DNA of 64,000 bases from Magnetospirillum sp. (GTDB lineage: Bacteria > Pseudomonadota > Alphaproteobacteria > Rhodospirillales > Magnetospirillaceae), in contig JANQAI010000005.1 in NCBI GenBank assembly GCA_024707145.1, forward strand, positions 186,001 through 250,000, in the 5' to 3' direction. The translations under genes and the position numbers were made by a program. The notes under the pieces were generated by a model, which did not search any database, was not told the DNA's origin, and was given only the letters and a program-made list of their open reading frames with translations. Below are positions 24,835-34,366 of this stretch, piece by piece (position 1 is the first letter of the stretch; each line of letters begins with the position of its first letter).

Positions 24835-26583
24835 ATGTTCACTCTTCTGAAACGCGTGCTGCGCGCGCTTCCGGCGAAGGTGCACAGCGCCCCGCCCGTG
24901 GTCAGCAAGCGGAAAGGTGAGATGCCCGATTGGGCCCGGATTATCGCCACTAATCCGGGCTTATGGGACGAAAGCGTGCGGAAAAGCGCACAGGGCCCAC
25001 GCGTGCTGATGGCCACCGTGGTCGGCGGCTATCCGCAGTTCACCTTGTTGGAATCCGCGCTCAGCCTCGCCCTGACGCTGCGGGGCGTCCGCGTCGATAC
25101 TCTGATCTGCGACGGTGCGCTGTTTGGCTGCCTGCGGGCCAAGATCGCCGGCCTGTCACCCGAACAGCTGGCCGCCCACGACATCGGCCATGTGATGTGC
25201 AAGGGGTGTCAGGGCAGCGCCAGGGCGGTGTTCGATTCCACCGGCCTGAACCAAGTGCACCTGAGTTCGCTGCTGTCGGCGCAAGACGAGGAGAGCGCCC
25301 GGCATCTGGCCCAAACTGTCCCGGTCGACCAGATCGACAGCTATGTGCTGGATGGTATTCCGGTGGGTGAGCATTCCATGGCTGGCGCCCTGCGCTATTT
25401 CGGCGTCGGCGACATCGCCGGTCAGCGTTGTGCCGAGGGGGTGCTGCGGGCCTATTTCGAATCCGGCCTGCGCACCGCTTACGCCATGCGCAACCTGCTG
25501 GACCAGACCGCTTATGATGCCATTGTCACCAACCACGGCATCTACACGCCCCACGGCATCATCAACGCCGTCGCCCGCCGGCGCAACATCCACACGGTGG
25601 CCTGGAACCTCGCCTATCGCAAGCAGTGCGCCATTTTCAGCCATAACGATACCTACCATCACACCCTGATGGAGGAGCCGGTCGGGCTGTGGGATGCCAT
25701 GGATTGGTCCCCGGCCCACGAGGCCGACATCATGGCCTACCTGGACAGTCGCCGTGGCGGCAAGAACGACTGGATCTGGTTCAATCGCGACGGCGACAGC
25801 GATATGGACGGGTTTTCCCGCGACAGCGGCATCGACTGGTCGCGGCCGGTGATCGGCATGCTGACCAACGTGGTGTGGGACGCCCAACTGCACTATCCGG
25901 CCAACGCCTTCGAGAACATGCTCGACTGGGTCATGCAGACGGTCGATTATTTCGCGGCGCGTCCGGACCTGCAATTGCTTATCCGCGTGCATCCCGGCGA
26001 ACTGGCCCCGCCTGGCGGCCAGACGGTGTCGCGCCAGCCGGTCGCCGAGGCCATCCATAGCCATTTCGGCGGCACGCTGCCCAAGAACATCTTCATCATC
26101 CGCCCGGAAAGCAAGGTCAGCACCTATGCTGCCATGGATCGCTGCAACGCGGTGATCATTTACGGCACCAAGACCGGCGTCGAACTGACTGCTCAGGGCT
26201 CGCCGGTGATCGTTGCCGGCGAGGCCTGGATCCGTAACAAGGGCCTCACCCTTGATGCGACCGACGCGGACAGCTATTTCCGCATCCTCGACGGCTTGCC
26301 ATTCGCCGAGCGCCTAGATGCCGGAACCATGGGGCGGGCCCGCAAGTACGCGTACCATTTCTTCTTCCGGCGGATGGTGCCGGTACCTTTCCTGGATTCG
26401 ACCCCGGAAGCGTGGCCACCTTACCGGATCGCCGTGGACACGCTGGACGAGTTGCTGCCCGGAGTGTCGCCCGGGCTCGACATCCTGTGTGACGGCATCC
26501 TCGATGAGGCACGCCCGTTCGTTTATCCGGCTGAAATCCTTGGCCGCCATGATCTCCAACAATCCGAAGCGGTTGCGTCCTGA
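24835..26583 (+). CDS. Capsule-synthesis-like GT-B protein, copy 1 of a paralogous pair
   Basis: A 582-residue soluble protein. Residues 55-110 (VLMATVVGGYPQFTLLESAL ... LICDGALFGC) look like a GT-B N-terminal domain, followed by a cysteine pair (CKGCQGS). The centre has VTNHGIYTPHGI and YRKQCAIFSHNDTYHHTLME. The C-terminal half has LLIRVHPGELAPPGG and VIIYGTKTGVELTAQGSPVI followed by AGEAWIRNKG, resembling the His/Pro and Ser/Gly-Glu motifs of capsule synthesis (KpsC/KpsS-type) proteins. Function as a glycosyltransferase is inferred. Copy 2 (37130-38849) matches it along its length. It starts four bases after the aminotransferase and its stop overlaps the next ATG. Confidence 0.6.
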   Translation: MFTLLKRVLRALPAKVHSAPPVVSKRKGEMPDWARIIATNPGLWDESVRKSAQGPRVLMATVVGGYPQFTLLESALSLALTLRGVRVDTLICDGALFGCLRAKIAGLSPEQLAAHDIGHVMCKGCQGSARAVFDSTGLNQVHLSSLLSAQDEESARHLAQTVPVDQIDSYVLDGIPVGEHSMAGALRYFGVGDIAGQRCAEGVLRAYFESGLRTAYAMRNLLDQTAYDAIVTNHGIYTPHGIINAVARRRNIHTVAWNLAYRKQCAIFSHNDTYHHTLMEEPVGLWDAMDWSPAHEADIMAYLDSRRGGKNDWIWFNRDGDSDMDGFSRDSGIDWSRPVIGMLTNVVWDAQLHYPANAFENMLDWVMQTVDYFAARPDLQLLIRVHPGELAPPGGQTVSRQPVAEAIHSHFGGTLPKNIFIIRPESKVSTYAAMDRCNAVIIYGTKTGVELTAQGSPVIVAGEAWIRNKGLTLDATDADSYFRILDGLPFAERLDAGTMGRARKYAYHFFFRRMVPVPFLDSTPEAWPPYRIAVDTLDELLPGVSPGLDILCDGILDEARPFVYPAEILGRHDLQQSEAVAS

Positions 26584-27476
26584 TGCTCCAGCGAATCAAA
26601 CGAGCGGTATGCTTGCCGCGCCTTTCCCGGTCCTCTTTCAGCTGCGGAAACTCCATGAATCTGATCGACCAATATATCAAGGGCCGCCGCATTCCCTGGT
26701 CGCCAGGCTATGCCAAGTTCAAGCACAAGCTGATGGTGGAGACCCTGGCCGACCCCGAGATGATGCGGCGTTTCGCGACCACCGCGCCGCTGCCTGCCGG
26801 GTTTGCCCCGCACATCGATGAACGCGCCGTCGAGGTCCCGTGGTGCCTGGCGCGACTGGGCCGCAGCAGCGGCCGCGTGCTGGACGCCGGCTCGGTGCTG
26901 AATTCCGACTTCATCCTCGACCAGCCTCGACTCAAGTCCCGCGACATGGTGATCTGGTCGCTGGTGATTGACCAGTTCCTGCTCCGCCGCAACCTTTCCT
27001 ACGTCCATGGCGACTTCCGGGCGCCGATCCTGCGCCCCGAGAGCTTCGAAACCATCGTCTGCATTTCCACCATCGAACATGTCGGCCTGTGGCCGATCCC
27101 CTCGCCGCCGTTCGCGGAAAGCCTGGCGAAGCCCCAGCCCCAGAAGGATCTGTTCGGCTATCGCGGTGCCCTGCAGACCTTCAAGGAGCTGCTGGTCCCA
27201 GGCGGGCATCTCCTGGTGACGGTGCCCTTCGGCAAGAAGGAGGACCAGGACTGGCTGCAGGTATTCGACGAAGCTGGCGTCGACGACATCGCCGCCAGTT
27301 TTGGTGGCCAAGTAGCGGAAAAGGCTTTCTACCGGACCTCCCCCGAAGGCTGGCAAGTGGCCACTCCATCGGAATGCGCCGACTCACGTTACTACAATTT
27401 CGTCAAGCAACCGGACCGGGATCCCGACATGCCGGCTGCGGCCCGCGCCGTCGCCTGCTTGGATCTGGTTAAATAA
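26583..27476 (+). CDS. Class I SAM-dependent methyltransferase-like protein
   Basis: Up to 297 residues. GRVLDAGSVLNSDFIL resembles SAM motif I (DxGsGxG), although one glycine is not ideal. VCISTIEHVGLW corresponds to motif IV/post-motif, and FKELLVPGGHLLVTVPFG is the conserved late strand. DRD-rich residues near the C-terminus have no clear role. Two starts compete: the ATG at 26583, overlapping the previous stop, and the ATG at 26655 (MNLIDQYIKGRR), after which the protein looks family-like. Likely acts on the glycan or a glycolipid; the substrate is unknown. Confidence 0.7.
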   Translation: MLQRIKRAVCLPRLSRSSFSCGNSMNLIDQYIKGRRIPWSPGYAKFKHKLMVETLADPEMMRRFATTAPLPAGFAPHIDERAVEVPWCLARLGRSSGRVLDAGSVLNSDFILDQPRLKSRDMVIWSLVIDQFLLRRNLSYVHGDFRAPILRPESFETIVCISTIEHVGLWPIPSPPFAESLAKPQPQKDLFGYRGALQTFKELLVPGGHLLVTVPFGKKEDQDWLQVFDEAGVDDIAASFGGQVAEKAFYRTSPEGWQVATPSECADSRYYNFVKQPDRDPDMPAAARAVACLDLVK

Positions 27477-27479
27477 GCG

Positions 27480-28877
27480 ATGCCGCCCTCGACAGGCCCT
27501 TTCATTCCAGCCATCGACGCGCAGGTGTCGACAACGGTGACGGGCGGGACCGAGACCGCCCTGTTCGCTCTGCTGGAATCCTTGCGGGACACCCAGCCAG
27601 AACAGCCGCTGTTGGTCATCGGCCTGAAGCGGCATATTCACGAACTGGACCCCTTGCTCGGCTCCAAGGTCGAGCGCTTGGTCTGGCCGGCGACCTATAG
27701 CTGGTTTGTGTCGGACGAGGCGCGGGAAAAGCGCTATAGCCCCGCTTTCCAGAGGGTGGCGGCGGCCCTGGGGCCGCTTAGTCGGCGCGTCATGCCGGCC
27801 ATTCACCGGCGGTTTTTCGAGCGCCCGCTCAGCGCCCGGGCGGCAGCTTGGGCACGCCGCGGCTTCGGTCTCAACTATGCGGTTTCGCTGGGCTGGCGCC
27901 TTTACGCCGGCTTGCGCTACGGCAATGCGACGCTGTCGCGGGCGGCGGCCGACCGCCTCTTGCGCCATCGGGGGGTCAGCGTCGTCCACTTCCCTTATCC
28001 GCACCATTTCGATTCGTCGGTTCCCTTCGTCTACGAGCCGTGGGGCCTACCGCACATCCATCAGCCGGAAATGTTCTCTCCGGCCGAAGCCGAGTGGATG
28101 GACCGGCTGTTCCGCCACGGCTGCCAGACGGCCGCCATGGTTGTAACGGCTACGCGTTGGGTGAAGAACGACATCGTCCAGCGTTATGGCATCGATCCGG
28201 CGAAGGTGGCGGTGATTCCCCGTCGGCCGCCAGTCTTCACGGGCAATGTTGACGGTGTCGACCTCCCCGCCGGGGTGCCTGCGGAATTCGCCCTTTTCCC
28301 CTCGGTCACCTGGCCGACGAAGAACCATATTCGGCTGCTGCGGGCCGTTGCGTTGCTGCGCGACCAAAAGAACCTGCGCGTCAATCTGGTTTGCACCGGC
28401 CGGACCAAGACGGCCAATTGGCCGGATATCAAGGCCGAGTGGGAACGTTTGGGCCTGCAGGACCAAGTCCTTTTCACCGGCTCGATTCCGCTGGAACAGT
28501 TGGTGGCTTTGTTCAAGAAGGCGAAATACCTGGTGCACCCGTCCACGTTTGAAGGATTGGGGTTGCCGTTGATCGAGGCGTTCCAGTATGGCTTGCCGGT
28601 GCTTTCGTCGACCTCGGCCTGCAAGCCCGAGGTGGTCGGCGATGCGGCCATTTTGTTCGACGCCCTTGATGAAGCCGATATCGCACGCGCCATGGCGGAA
28701 GCCGAACAATCGCCGGAGCGGCTGCGGGATCTGGCCGAGGCCGGTCGGCGCCGCTTGGTCGAGGCCTTCCCGAATCCGGAGAAGATGGCTCGCATGTTCA
28801 TGGCCGTGTATCGCCATGCTGCCGGATGGAGCCTGGATGCCGATCAGGCGGCTTTGCTGGACGAAATGCTGACTTAG
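27480..28877 (+). CDS. Glycosyltransferase family 4 (GT-B)
   Basis: A 465-residue retaining transferase. The N-terminal region has TTVTGGTETALFALLESL, the glycine-rich loop of GT4 enzymes. The donor domain has LFPSVTWPTKNHIRLLRAVA, VLFTGSIPLEQLVALFKKAK and the E-x7-E pair in STFEGLGLPLIEAFQYGLPV. It is somewhat longer than average because of an Arg/Ala-rich insert around residues 80-150. It lies in a run of plus-strand genes with tight spacing after the methyltransferase. Donor and acceptor are unknown. Confidence 0.85.
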   Translation: MPPSTGPFIPAIDAQVSTTVTGGTETALFALLESLRDTQPEQPLLVIGLKRHIHELDPLLGSKVERLVWPATYSWFVSDEAREKRYSPAFQRVAAALGPLSRRVMPAIHRRFFERPLSARAAAWARRGFGLNYAVSLGWRLYAGLRYGNATLSRAAADRLLRHRGVSVVHFPYPHHFDSSVPFVYEPWGLPHIHQPEMFSPAEAEWMDRLFRHGCQTAAMVVTATRWVKNDIVQRYGIDPAKVAVIPRRPPVFTGNVDGVDLPAGVPAEFALFPSVTWPTKNHIRLLRAVALLRDQKNLRVNLVCTGRTKTANWPDIKAEWERLGLQDQVLFTGSIPLEQLVALFKKAKYLVHPSTFEGLGLPLIEAFQYGLPVLSSTSACKPEVVGDAAILFDALDEADIARAMAEAEQSPERLRDLAEAGRRRLVEAFPNPEKMARMFMAVYRHAAGWSLDADQAALLDEMLT

Positions 28878-28889
28878 GGGAAGAGGCGT

Positions 28890-30991
28890 ATGAACGGACA
28901 ATGTGACGTGGCCTTGCGCACCGGGGGTGTGAGCAAGGGGACCATCGGGACACATCACCGACCGTCAGTATTGGCTTTCCGGTTTACAACGGTGGCACCG
29001 ATTTCGTCCTCGCCATGGAATCTCTTTTGGCGCAGACCTACGCTGATTTCGAGATCATCATTTCGGATAACGCCTCGACCGATGGGACACTGGAGCGTTG
29101 TCGGGAGTTCGAGCGGCGCGATCCCCGGGTTCGTGTTATCGCCCAACCGGAAAATCGGGGGGGGCGGGCGAATTTCCAGACAGTCGTGAAACTTGCCCGC
29201 GGCCGCTATTTCATGTGGGCCGCCCACGACGATATCTGGATGCCTCGTTTCATCGAGGTTCTGCTGAAGGAATTGGAGGACCACCCCGACGCCTGTGTCG
29301 CGATGTGCGCCACAGAGTTGAGAGAGGCTTCGGGTAATATCATCGATGTGTTGCGCTTTCCATTTGTTAATACAGAGAATGGTGCTACGACCAATTCCAT
29401 GTTCTTGGGCTTGGCTTCCGGTCTTAAAATCAATCTTTATATATATGGATTGTTCAAGGCGTCTATCGTAAGAAAGGCGATAGATCATTTCCCTGATGCG
29501 CTGGGAGGCGATCGCCAATTCATGGTGCAGTTCGCCTTGGCGGCACCGTTCAGATATGTTGATGAGATCCTTTATCGGCGTCTTGTGAACAGGGAGCACG
29601 AGCTCGAGCAGAGAAAGGCGTCGTTGCGGCCAAGAATTTTTTGGCGGCAAATACGGGCGTTTCCACATATGTTTTTGTCGTCGCCGGTCATCGGCACCCG
29701 GCAAAAGCTCCTGCTTCCGTATTACGAATTTTGCCTCGTAACTCACATTGTCCGCAGGGCGCTAATAAATGCAAAGCATTTGGCGGAATGCGGAAAATTG
29801 CCATTGTTTAAGAAGTTGATCGCATCTGGACGAAATATGCTGAAATTTGGCACACTTACTACGCTCAGTGTGAGCTGTTTGGCGACCCTGTTCTTTTTGT
29901 TCAGCGGCCGTACGGAATTGGCACTTCTCAGTCTCCTGTTCGCCATGTTGGCCATCCAGGTTTGGCAGTCGCTCCGCATTCGCGGCATCAACCAGGCCAT
30001 GGTTCAACAGGGCAAAGCCATGGACCGACAGAGCAGCCGCCTGACGAAGATCAGCACCGCATTCGAATACATGTCGCCGGGCTCATCGGCGGGCGGCGGA
30101 GAACCGGGACAGGGCGTCTCCGCCGGGGTTTCGCGTGACATCCGCCTGCTCAACAGTGAGATGCGGCGCGTGACCGACCTTGCCCTGATACGCAATATCG
30201 AGACGCTCGAAGGCGCCAAATTCGATTCCGCCGTGCTGTCGCCCTATGCGCAGAACCGCTTGGTTCAGCTGGAGCGCCACATTGCCTTCGGCCGTGAATT
30301 CGAGGCCAGCCGCATCCGCAACCTGTACGCGGGTGAGATTTTCCCGGAACTGGCCAAGATTTGCGTGCCCGTCGGCGCCATCAACGAGCAGACCGGCCAC
30401 CCCAACAAAGCCGACATGATCTATGTCTGCGCCGTCGCTCGCCTGATCGGCGCCAAGCGCCTTTTTGAATTTGGCACCTATCTGGGACGCACCACCTATC
30501 ACCTCGCGCAAACCTGCGAGGATGCCGAGATTCACACCTTGAATATTCCGCTGGAGCAGGCGGGGAAATATGCCAAGTACATCGGCAAGCTGTTCAAGGG
30601 CAGTGACCGTGAGTCCCAGATCCACCAGATCTTCGAAAACTCGATGACGTTTGATCCGTCGCCGATGAAGAACACGTTCGATTTCGTGTTCATCGACGCT
30701 GACCACGGCTATGACGCCGTGATAAACGACACCCGCAAGGCATTCGAGTTGCTGCGCCCCGGGGGCATCGTGATGTGGCACGATTACAGCCCGAAGAGTC
30801 CCGGCCTGGTGAAGGCGATCCGCGAATTCACGCAGAACGAGCGGCCGCTGTTCCGCATCCGCAACACCTGCCTGCTGCTGCACATCGACGGCGTCGACCC
30901 GCTCACCTTCGAGCCGCACCAACTGCCGGACACCCTGGAAGCCGACCACGCTGCTCGGGACCCGTACCGCATCGAGGAAATCTACCCGTGA
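28890..30991 (+). CDS. GT2 glycosyltransferase - membrane segment - methyltransferase fusion (frameshifted near its start)
   Basis: About 700 residues in three parts. The GT2 domain has VSIGFPVYNGG, IIISDNASTDGTLERC and AAHDDIWMPRF (the DxD equivalent). Two hydrophobic helices follow (LTTLSVSCLATLFFLFSG, LALLSLLFAMLAIQVW). The C-terminal SAM-methyltransferase domain has LFEFGTYLGRTTYHLAQT, FDFVFIDADHGYDAVINDT and LRPGGIVMWHDYSPKS. The ATG at 28890 has GGGGAAGAGG in front, but its frame is closed; the domain is read one base away. One extra base near GGG at 28947-28949 joins MNGQCDVALRTGG to DTSPTVSIGFPVYNGG. Starting at the internal ATG (29015) would lose the first strand of the GT fold. The stretch 29340-29900 is AT-rich. 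Confidence 0.8.
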
Positions 30992-31878
30992 CCGGCTCCC
31001 GGGCCGGGGCGCCGAAATCACCAGAGAGCGCACCGCATAAGGCTGAAATCTCGCTGTCCGAGGCGACCGTCGTCATCAAGCCCCACGACGGCAACCTGAG
31101 GAAGGGCCTTGCGGAACTGGTCCGGTACCGGGCGGTTTTTTTGAATCTCATGCGCCGGGAGTGGCAGCGCCAGTTCGTCGAGCTGCAGCTTGGCTGGCTA
31201 TGGGTGTTCGCCAGGCCGCTGCTGATGGTCGCCATCTTCGTCATGCTGAAGCGCGGCGCCAACGCCAGCATCTATCTGCACGTGCCTTACCCGCTCTTTC
31301 TGTATATCGGCCTCATTGTCTGGTTCGTGTGGGTGGAGGCGGTCAGTTCGGTGGCCACGTCCGGGCGCCTCAATTCCGCATTGATGAGCAAGGTCTATTT
31401 CCCGCGCCTTTACAGCCCACTGTCCCAGGCTGCCAGCAGCGGCATTCGCCTCGTCATCGGGTTGGCCCCGGTGGTCGCCTTGCTGGCCTATTTCGGTCTG
31501 GCGCCGGGCTGGCAGATTGTTCTTTTGCCGGTGCTGATGGTGCAAGTGGTGCTGCTGGCCTTCGCAGTCGGCGTCATCTTCGGCATTCTGTCTATCGACA
31601 ACAACGATTGGAACAACGCTCGGTCCCTGGTTCTCTACATCGGACTGTTCGTCTCACCCATTGCCTATCCGCCGGACATGATCCCCGAAGGTTTCCGCGC
31701 CTTGCACATGATCAATCCCATGGTCGGCATCGTCGAGGGCTTCCGCAGCGCCTTGATGGGCGGCTACGCCTTCCCGTCCATGGCATGGCTGGTGTCCCTC
31801 GCCGGCACGGTGCTGCTGGCGGTTCTTGCCGTCACGCTGTTCAATCGCACCGAGGCGCGCATGTTGGATGCCCTGTGA
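30988..31878 (+). CDS. Polysaccharide ABC transporter permease (Wzm/KpsM/TagG family)
   Basis: A 296-residue ABC-2 type permease that exports lipid-linked polysaccharide across the inner membrane. After a polar N-terminus it has RREWQRQFVELQLGWLWVFA, the amphipathic gate region, and six hydrophobic helices ending FRSALMGGYAFPSMAWLVSL. YIGLFVSPIAYPPDMIPEGF is the typical late-loop motif. The GTG at 30988 overlaps the previous stop (GTGA), the simplest in-frame start. It is followed at once by the ATPase gene. The family normally moves complete O-antigen or capsule chains. Confidence 0.88.
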   Translation: MTGSRAGAPKSPESAPHKAEISLSEATVVIKPHDGNLRKGLAELVRYRAVFLNLMRREWQRQFVELQLGWLWVFARPLLMVAIFVMLKRGANASIYLHVPYPLFLYIGLIVWFVWVEAVSSVATSGRLNSALMSKVYFPRLYSPLSQAASSGIRLVIGLAPVVALLAYFGLAPGWQIVLLPVLMVQVVLLAFAVGVIFGILSIDNNDWNNARSLVLYIGLFVSPIAYPPDMIPEGFRALHMINPMVGIVEGFRSALMGGYAFPSMAWLVSLAGTVLLAVLAVTLFNRTEARMLDAL

Positions 31879-31880
31879 CA

Positions 31881-33164
31881 ATGAACGATCTCGTCATCAC
31901 CGTAGACAGCCTGAGCAAGGTCTACAGCCGCGGACACCAGTCGAAGAAGGTGCTTCCCGGCCCGCTCGGCAACCTGCCTCTGGTCGGCCGGCGGACGGTC
32001 GCCACCGACAGCTTCCACGCCCTGCGCGACCTCTCGTTCGAGGTTCGCCGGGGCGATCGCATCGGCATCGTCGGACGCAACGGTGCCGGCAAATCCACCC
32101 TGCTCAAGATCCTGTCGCGCGTTATCGTGCCAACGACCGGCGAAATCCGTATCCGCGGCCGGCTGACCTCGCTCCTCGAGGTGGGAACCGGTTTTGAGAA
32201 AGAGGCGACCGGCCGCCACAATATCTACCTCAATGCGGGTCTGTACGGCCTGAGCCGGAAGGACATCGAAGCCCGATTCGAGTCCATTGTCAGTTTCTCG
32301 GGAGTGGGCGATTTCCTGGATACACCGGTGAAGCACTATTCCAGCGGCATGTACATGCGGCTGGCCTTTTCCATCGCCGCTCATCTCGACCCGGATATCC
32401 TTCTGCTTGATGAAGTACTCGCCGTCGGTGACATGGCTTTCCAGCAGAAATGTCTGGCCAAGATCGAAGACATCACCCAGAATAACGAGCGGACGATCCT
32501 TTTCGTTTCTCATAGTCTTGGGCATGTCGCCCAATATTGCAACAAGGTGCTCTGGCTGCATGACGGCCAGATTCGCTTCTTCGGCGATCTCCAGGCCGGA
32601 TTGCAGCTCTATTCCGAATTCATGGCCCCCAAGACTGCCGGCTCGCTCCAGGACCGCAGTGATCGCAGCGGTACCGGACGGGCGCGGATCACCGGCTTGC
32701 GCCTGGAAAATGGCAAGGACGGCGTCTGCGACGGCCTGCACACCGGCGCGCCCGCGGAACTGGTCGTCGACTGGGAAGCCTATGACATCAAGCCGCATGA
32801 AGGCGAACGCGTCTTCATCAATGTGATCTTCGAGAACGAGAAGAAGCAGCGCATTTTCGGCACGCCCAGCGACGTGGTCGATAGCCGGGTGTGCATCGCC
32901 AACGGCAGTGGGCGCTATCGGTGCCGTATTCCGCGGCTGCCGCTGCTGCCGGGTGTGTACGCCTGTACGGCGGGCCTGATGATCGACGGCCAACTGGTGG
33001 ACAAGCTGGCGGACGCCATGACGATCATGGTGCTGGACGGCGACTATCACGGCACCGGCCGCCTCCAGGTGAAGCAGTTTGGGGACTTCGTCACCGATTA
33101 CAATTGGACCCAGGACGACCTCCCGGCGGACGCCTCGCAACCGGCTGCCGCCGCCGGATCGTAG
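31881..33164 (+). CDS. Polysaccharide ABC transporter ATPase with C-terminal carbohydrate-binding domain (Wzt family)
   Basis: A 427-residue ATPase partner of the preceding permease. Walker A is GRNGAGKST at residues 65-73, the signature motif HYSSGMYMRLAFS near 152-164, and Walker B ILLLDEVLAVGD at 173-184, with the switch histidine in FVSHS. The extra C-terminal domain (about residues 250-405, beta-rich, with ARITGLRLENGKDG and YRCRIPRLPLLPGVYACTAG) matches the Wzt C-terminal fold that recognises the capped end of the finished chain. Its presence implies export of a terminally modified polymer, and several methyltransferases nearby could supply the cap. ATG at 31881 is preferred; a GTG at 31875 is an alternative. 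Confidence 0.9.
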   Translation: MNDLVITVDSLSKVYSRGHQSKKVLPGPLGNLPLVGRRTVATDSFHALRDLSFEVRRGDRIGIVGRNGAGKSTLLKILSRVIVPTTGEIRIRGRLTSLLEVGTGFEKEATGRHNIYLNAGLYGLSRKDIEARFESIVSFSGVGDFLDTPVKHYSSGMYMRLAFSIAAHLDPDILLLDEVLAVGDMAFQQKCLAKIEDITQNNERTILFVSHSLGHVAQYCNKVLWLHDGQIRFFGDLQAGLQLYSEFMAPKTAGSLQDRSDRSGTGRARITGLRLENGKDGVCDGLHTGAPAELVVDWEAYDIKPHEGERVFINVIFENEKKQRIFGTPSDVVDSRVCIANGSGRYRCRIPRLPLLPGVYACTAGLMIDGQLVDKLADAMTIMVLDGDYHGTGRLQVKQFGDFVTDYNWTQDDLPADASQPAAAAGS

Positions 33165-33166
33165 CC

Positions 33167-34228
33167 ATGGCGCTGCGGGGATTAGTGCGCAGGTTCGGCG
33201 CCGTTGTCGCGGCGTATCGGAAGCGGAGGAATAAGCCGCTCCGCCCCGTGCCCCATACGGCTGCCGACGCGCGACCGGACTCCGCACCGCTTCCCCTCCC
33301 CGGCAAGGTGGTTTTGCCAGGTTCAGGCGGAGGACCGTTTGAACCCTTGCGGGACATGATCGCGGCATTCGACGGGACCCAGCCGCCCCGCGCCCTGTTC
33401 TTCGGTGACTCAGTATTTCTGCGCGTTGCCGACGAAGATCAGGACAGGCGGCCGTTGGGGCAGATGCTCGAACAGGCTTCCGCAGCGTTCGGCGGGGGTG
33501 TCTCGATCGCTCATTCCGCCTTCAACCTGAAAATCTTCGAGGCCCTGCACGGTGTGCTCGATAGCACCGTGGCCCGCCCGCACTATGTGGTGCTGCCCAT
33601 CAATTTGCGCAGCTTCTCGCCCCAGTGGTTCCACAATCCCGCGTGGCAGTTCGACGAGCACCTCAGGCTGATCCGGTTGCGCGCCGCGGACCGGACGGCG
33701 GCCCTGGGGCCGGTAGGGGACGTGCGCGCTCCCCCTGGCTTTTACGATGCGTTCGAGGCCCTACCGGTCTCTTACCCGCTATCCCCTTTCACGACGGTGA
33801 AGCAGTTCCGCGACATCATTGTCAGCCAGCCCGAGGAAGAGGACGCGGACCGCCGCCGTTTGGCGACCATCATGGTCTTTCATTACACTCATCCTTTGTC
33901 GCCTGATCACCCGTTGCTGGATTGCCTTGACGCTCTGATCGCTCATGGTGCCAAGCTCGGGTCGACCGTGCTTCCGGTCCTACTTCCGCTCAATATGGAA
34001 CTTGGCGAGATGCTGGTTGGTCCCGCTTTCGCCGAAATCGTGCGGGCCAACAAGCAGCGAGTGATGGAGCGGTGCCAAGCGGCGGGTGCAACGGCCATTG
34101 ATCTCGTCGACATGCTCCCGCCGGATGCCTTCTTCCATCTAAACTCACCGACGGAACATCTCAGGGATCACGGTCGGCTCGCCCTGACCGCCCGCATCAT
34201 GCATGCCTTGGCAGAACGAGGACGGTGA
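33167..34228 (+). CDS. SGNH/GDSL-like protein, possible acyltransferase or esterase
   Basis: 353 residues. ALFFGDSVFLRVADEDQDRR has the GDS block with a candidate nucleophile serine. VVLPINLRSFSP may supply the Asn, and a late Asp/His-containing segment (HLNSPTEHLRDHGRLALTAR) may supply the D-x-x-H part. No signal peptide or membrane helix is evident, so a cytoplasmic or peripheral location is likely. I do not recognise a named family beyond this. It starts three bases after the ABC ATPase, suggesting a role tied to export or chain modification, such as O-acetyl addition or removal. Confidence 0.5.
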   Translation: MALRGLVRRFGAVVAAYRKRRNKPLRPVPHTAADARPDSAPLPLPGKVVLPGSGGGPFEPLRDMIAAFDGTQPPRALFFGDSVFLRVADEDQDRRPLGQMLEQASAAFGGGVSIAHSAFNLKIFEALHGVLDSTVARPHYVVLPINLRSFSPQWFHNPAWQFDEHLRLIRLRAADRTAALGPVGDVRAPPGFYDAFEALPVSYPLSPFTTVKQFRDIIVSQPEEEDADRRRLATIMVFHYTHPLSPDHPLLDCLDALIAHGAKLGSTVLPVLLPLNMELGEMLVGPAFAEIVRANKQRVMERCQAAGATAIDLVDMLPPDAFFHLNSPTEHLRDHGRLALTARIMHALAERGR

Positions 34229-34366
34229 AGAAGCATCCCTGTCTCTGCCGAACGCCGTCGATGAATGATGTACAAAACGCGAATATTCGGCGGGGATATG
34301 ACGGAGTGTAGGTTGTATGGCCTTGGCCGTTTCGCTAAAGTGGGCACCGCAATAGGAAGCGCAGTT

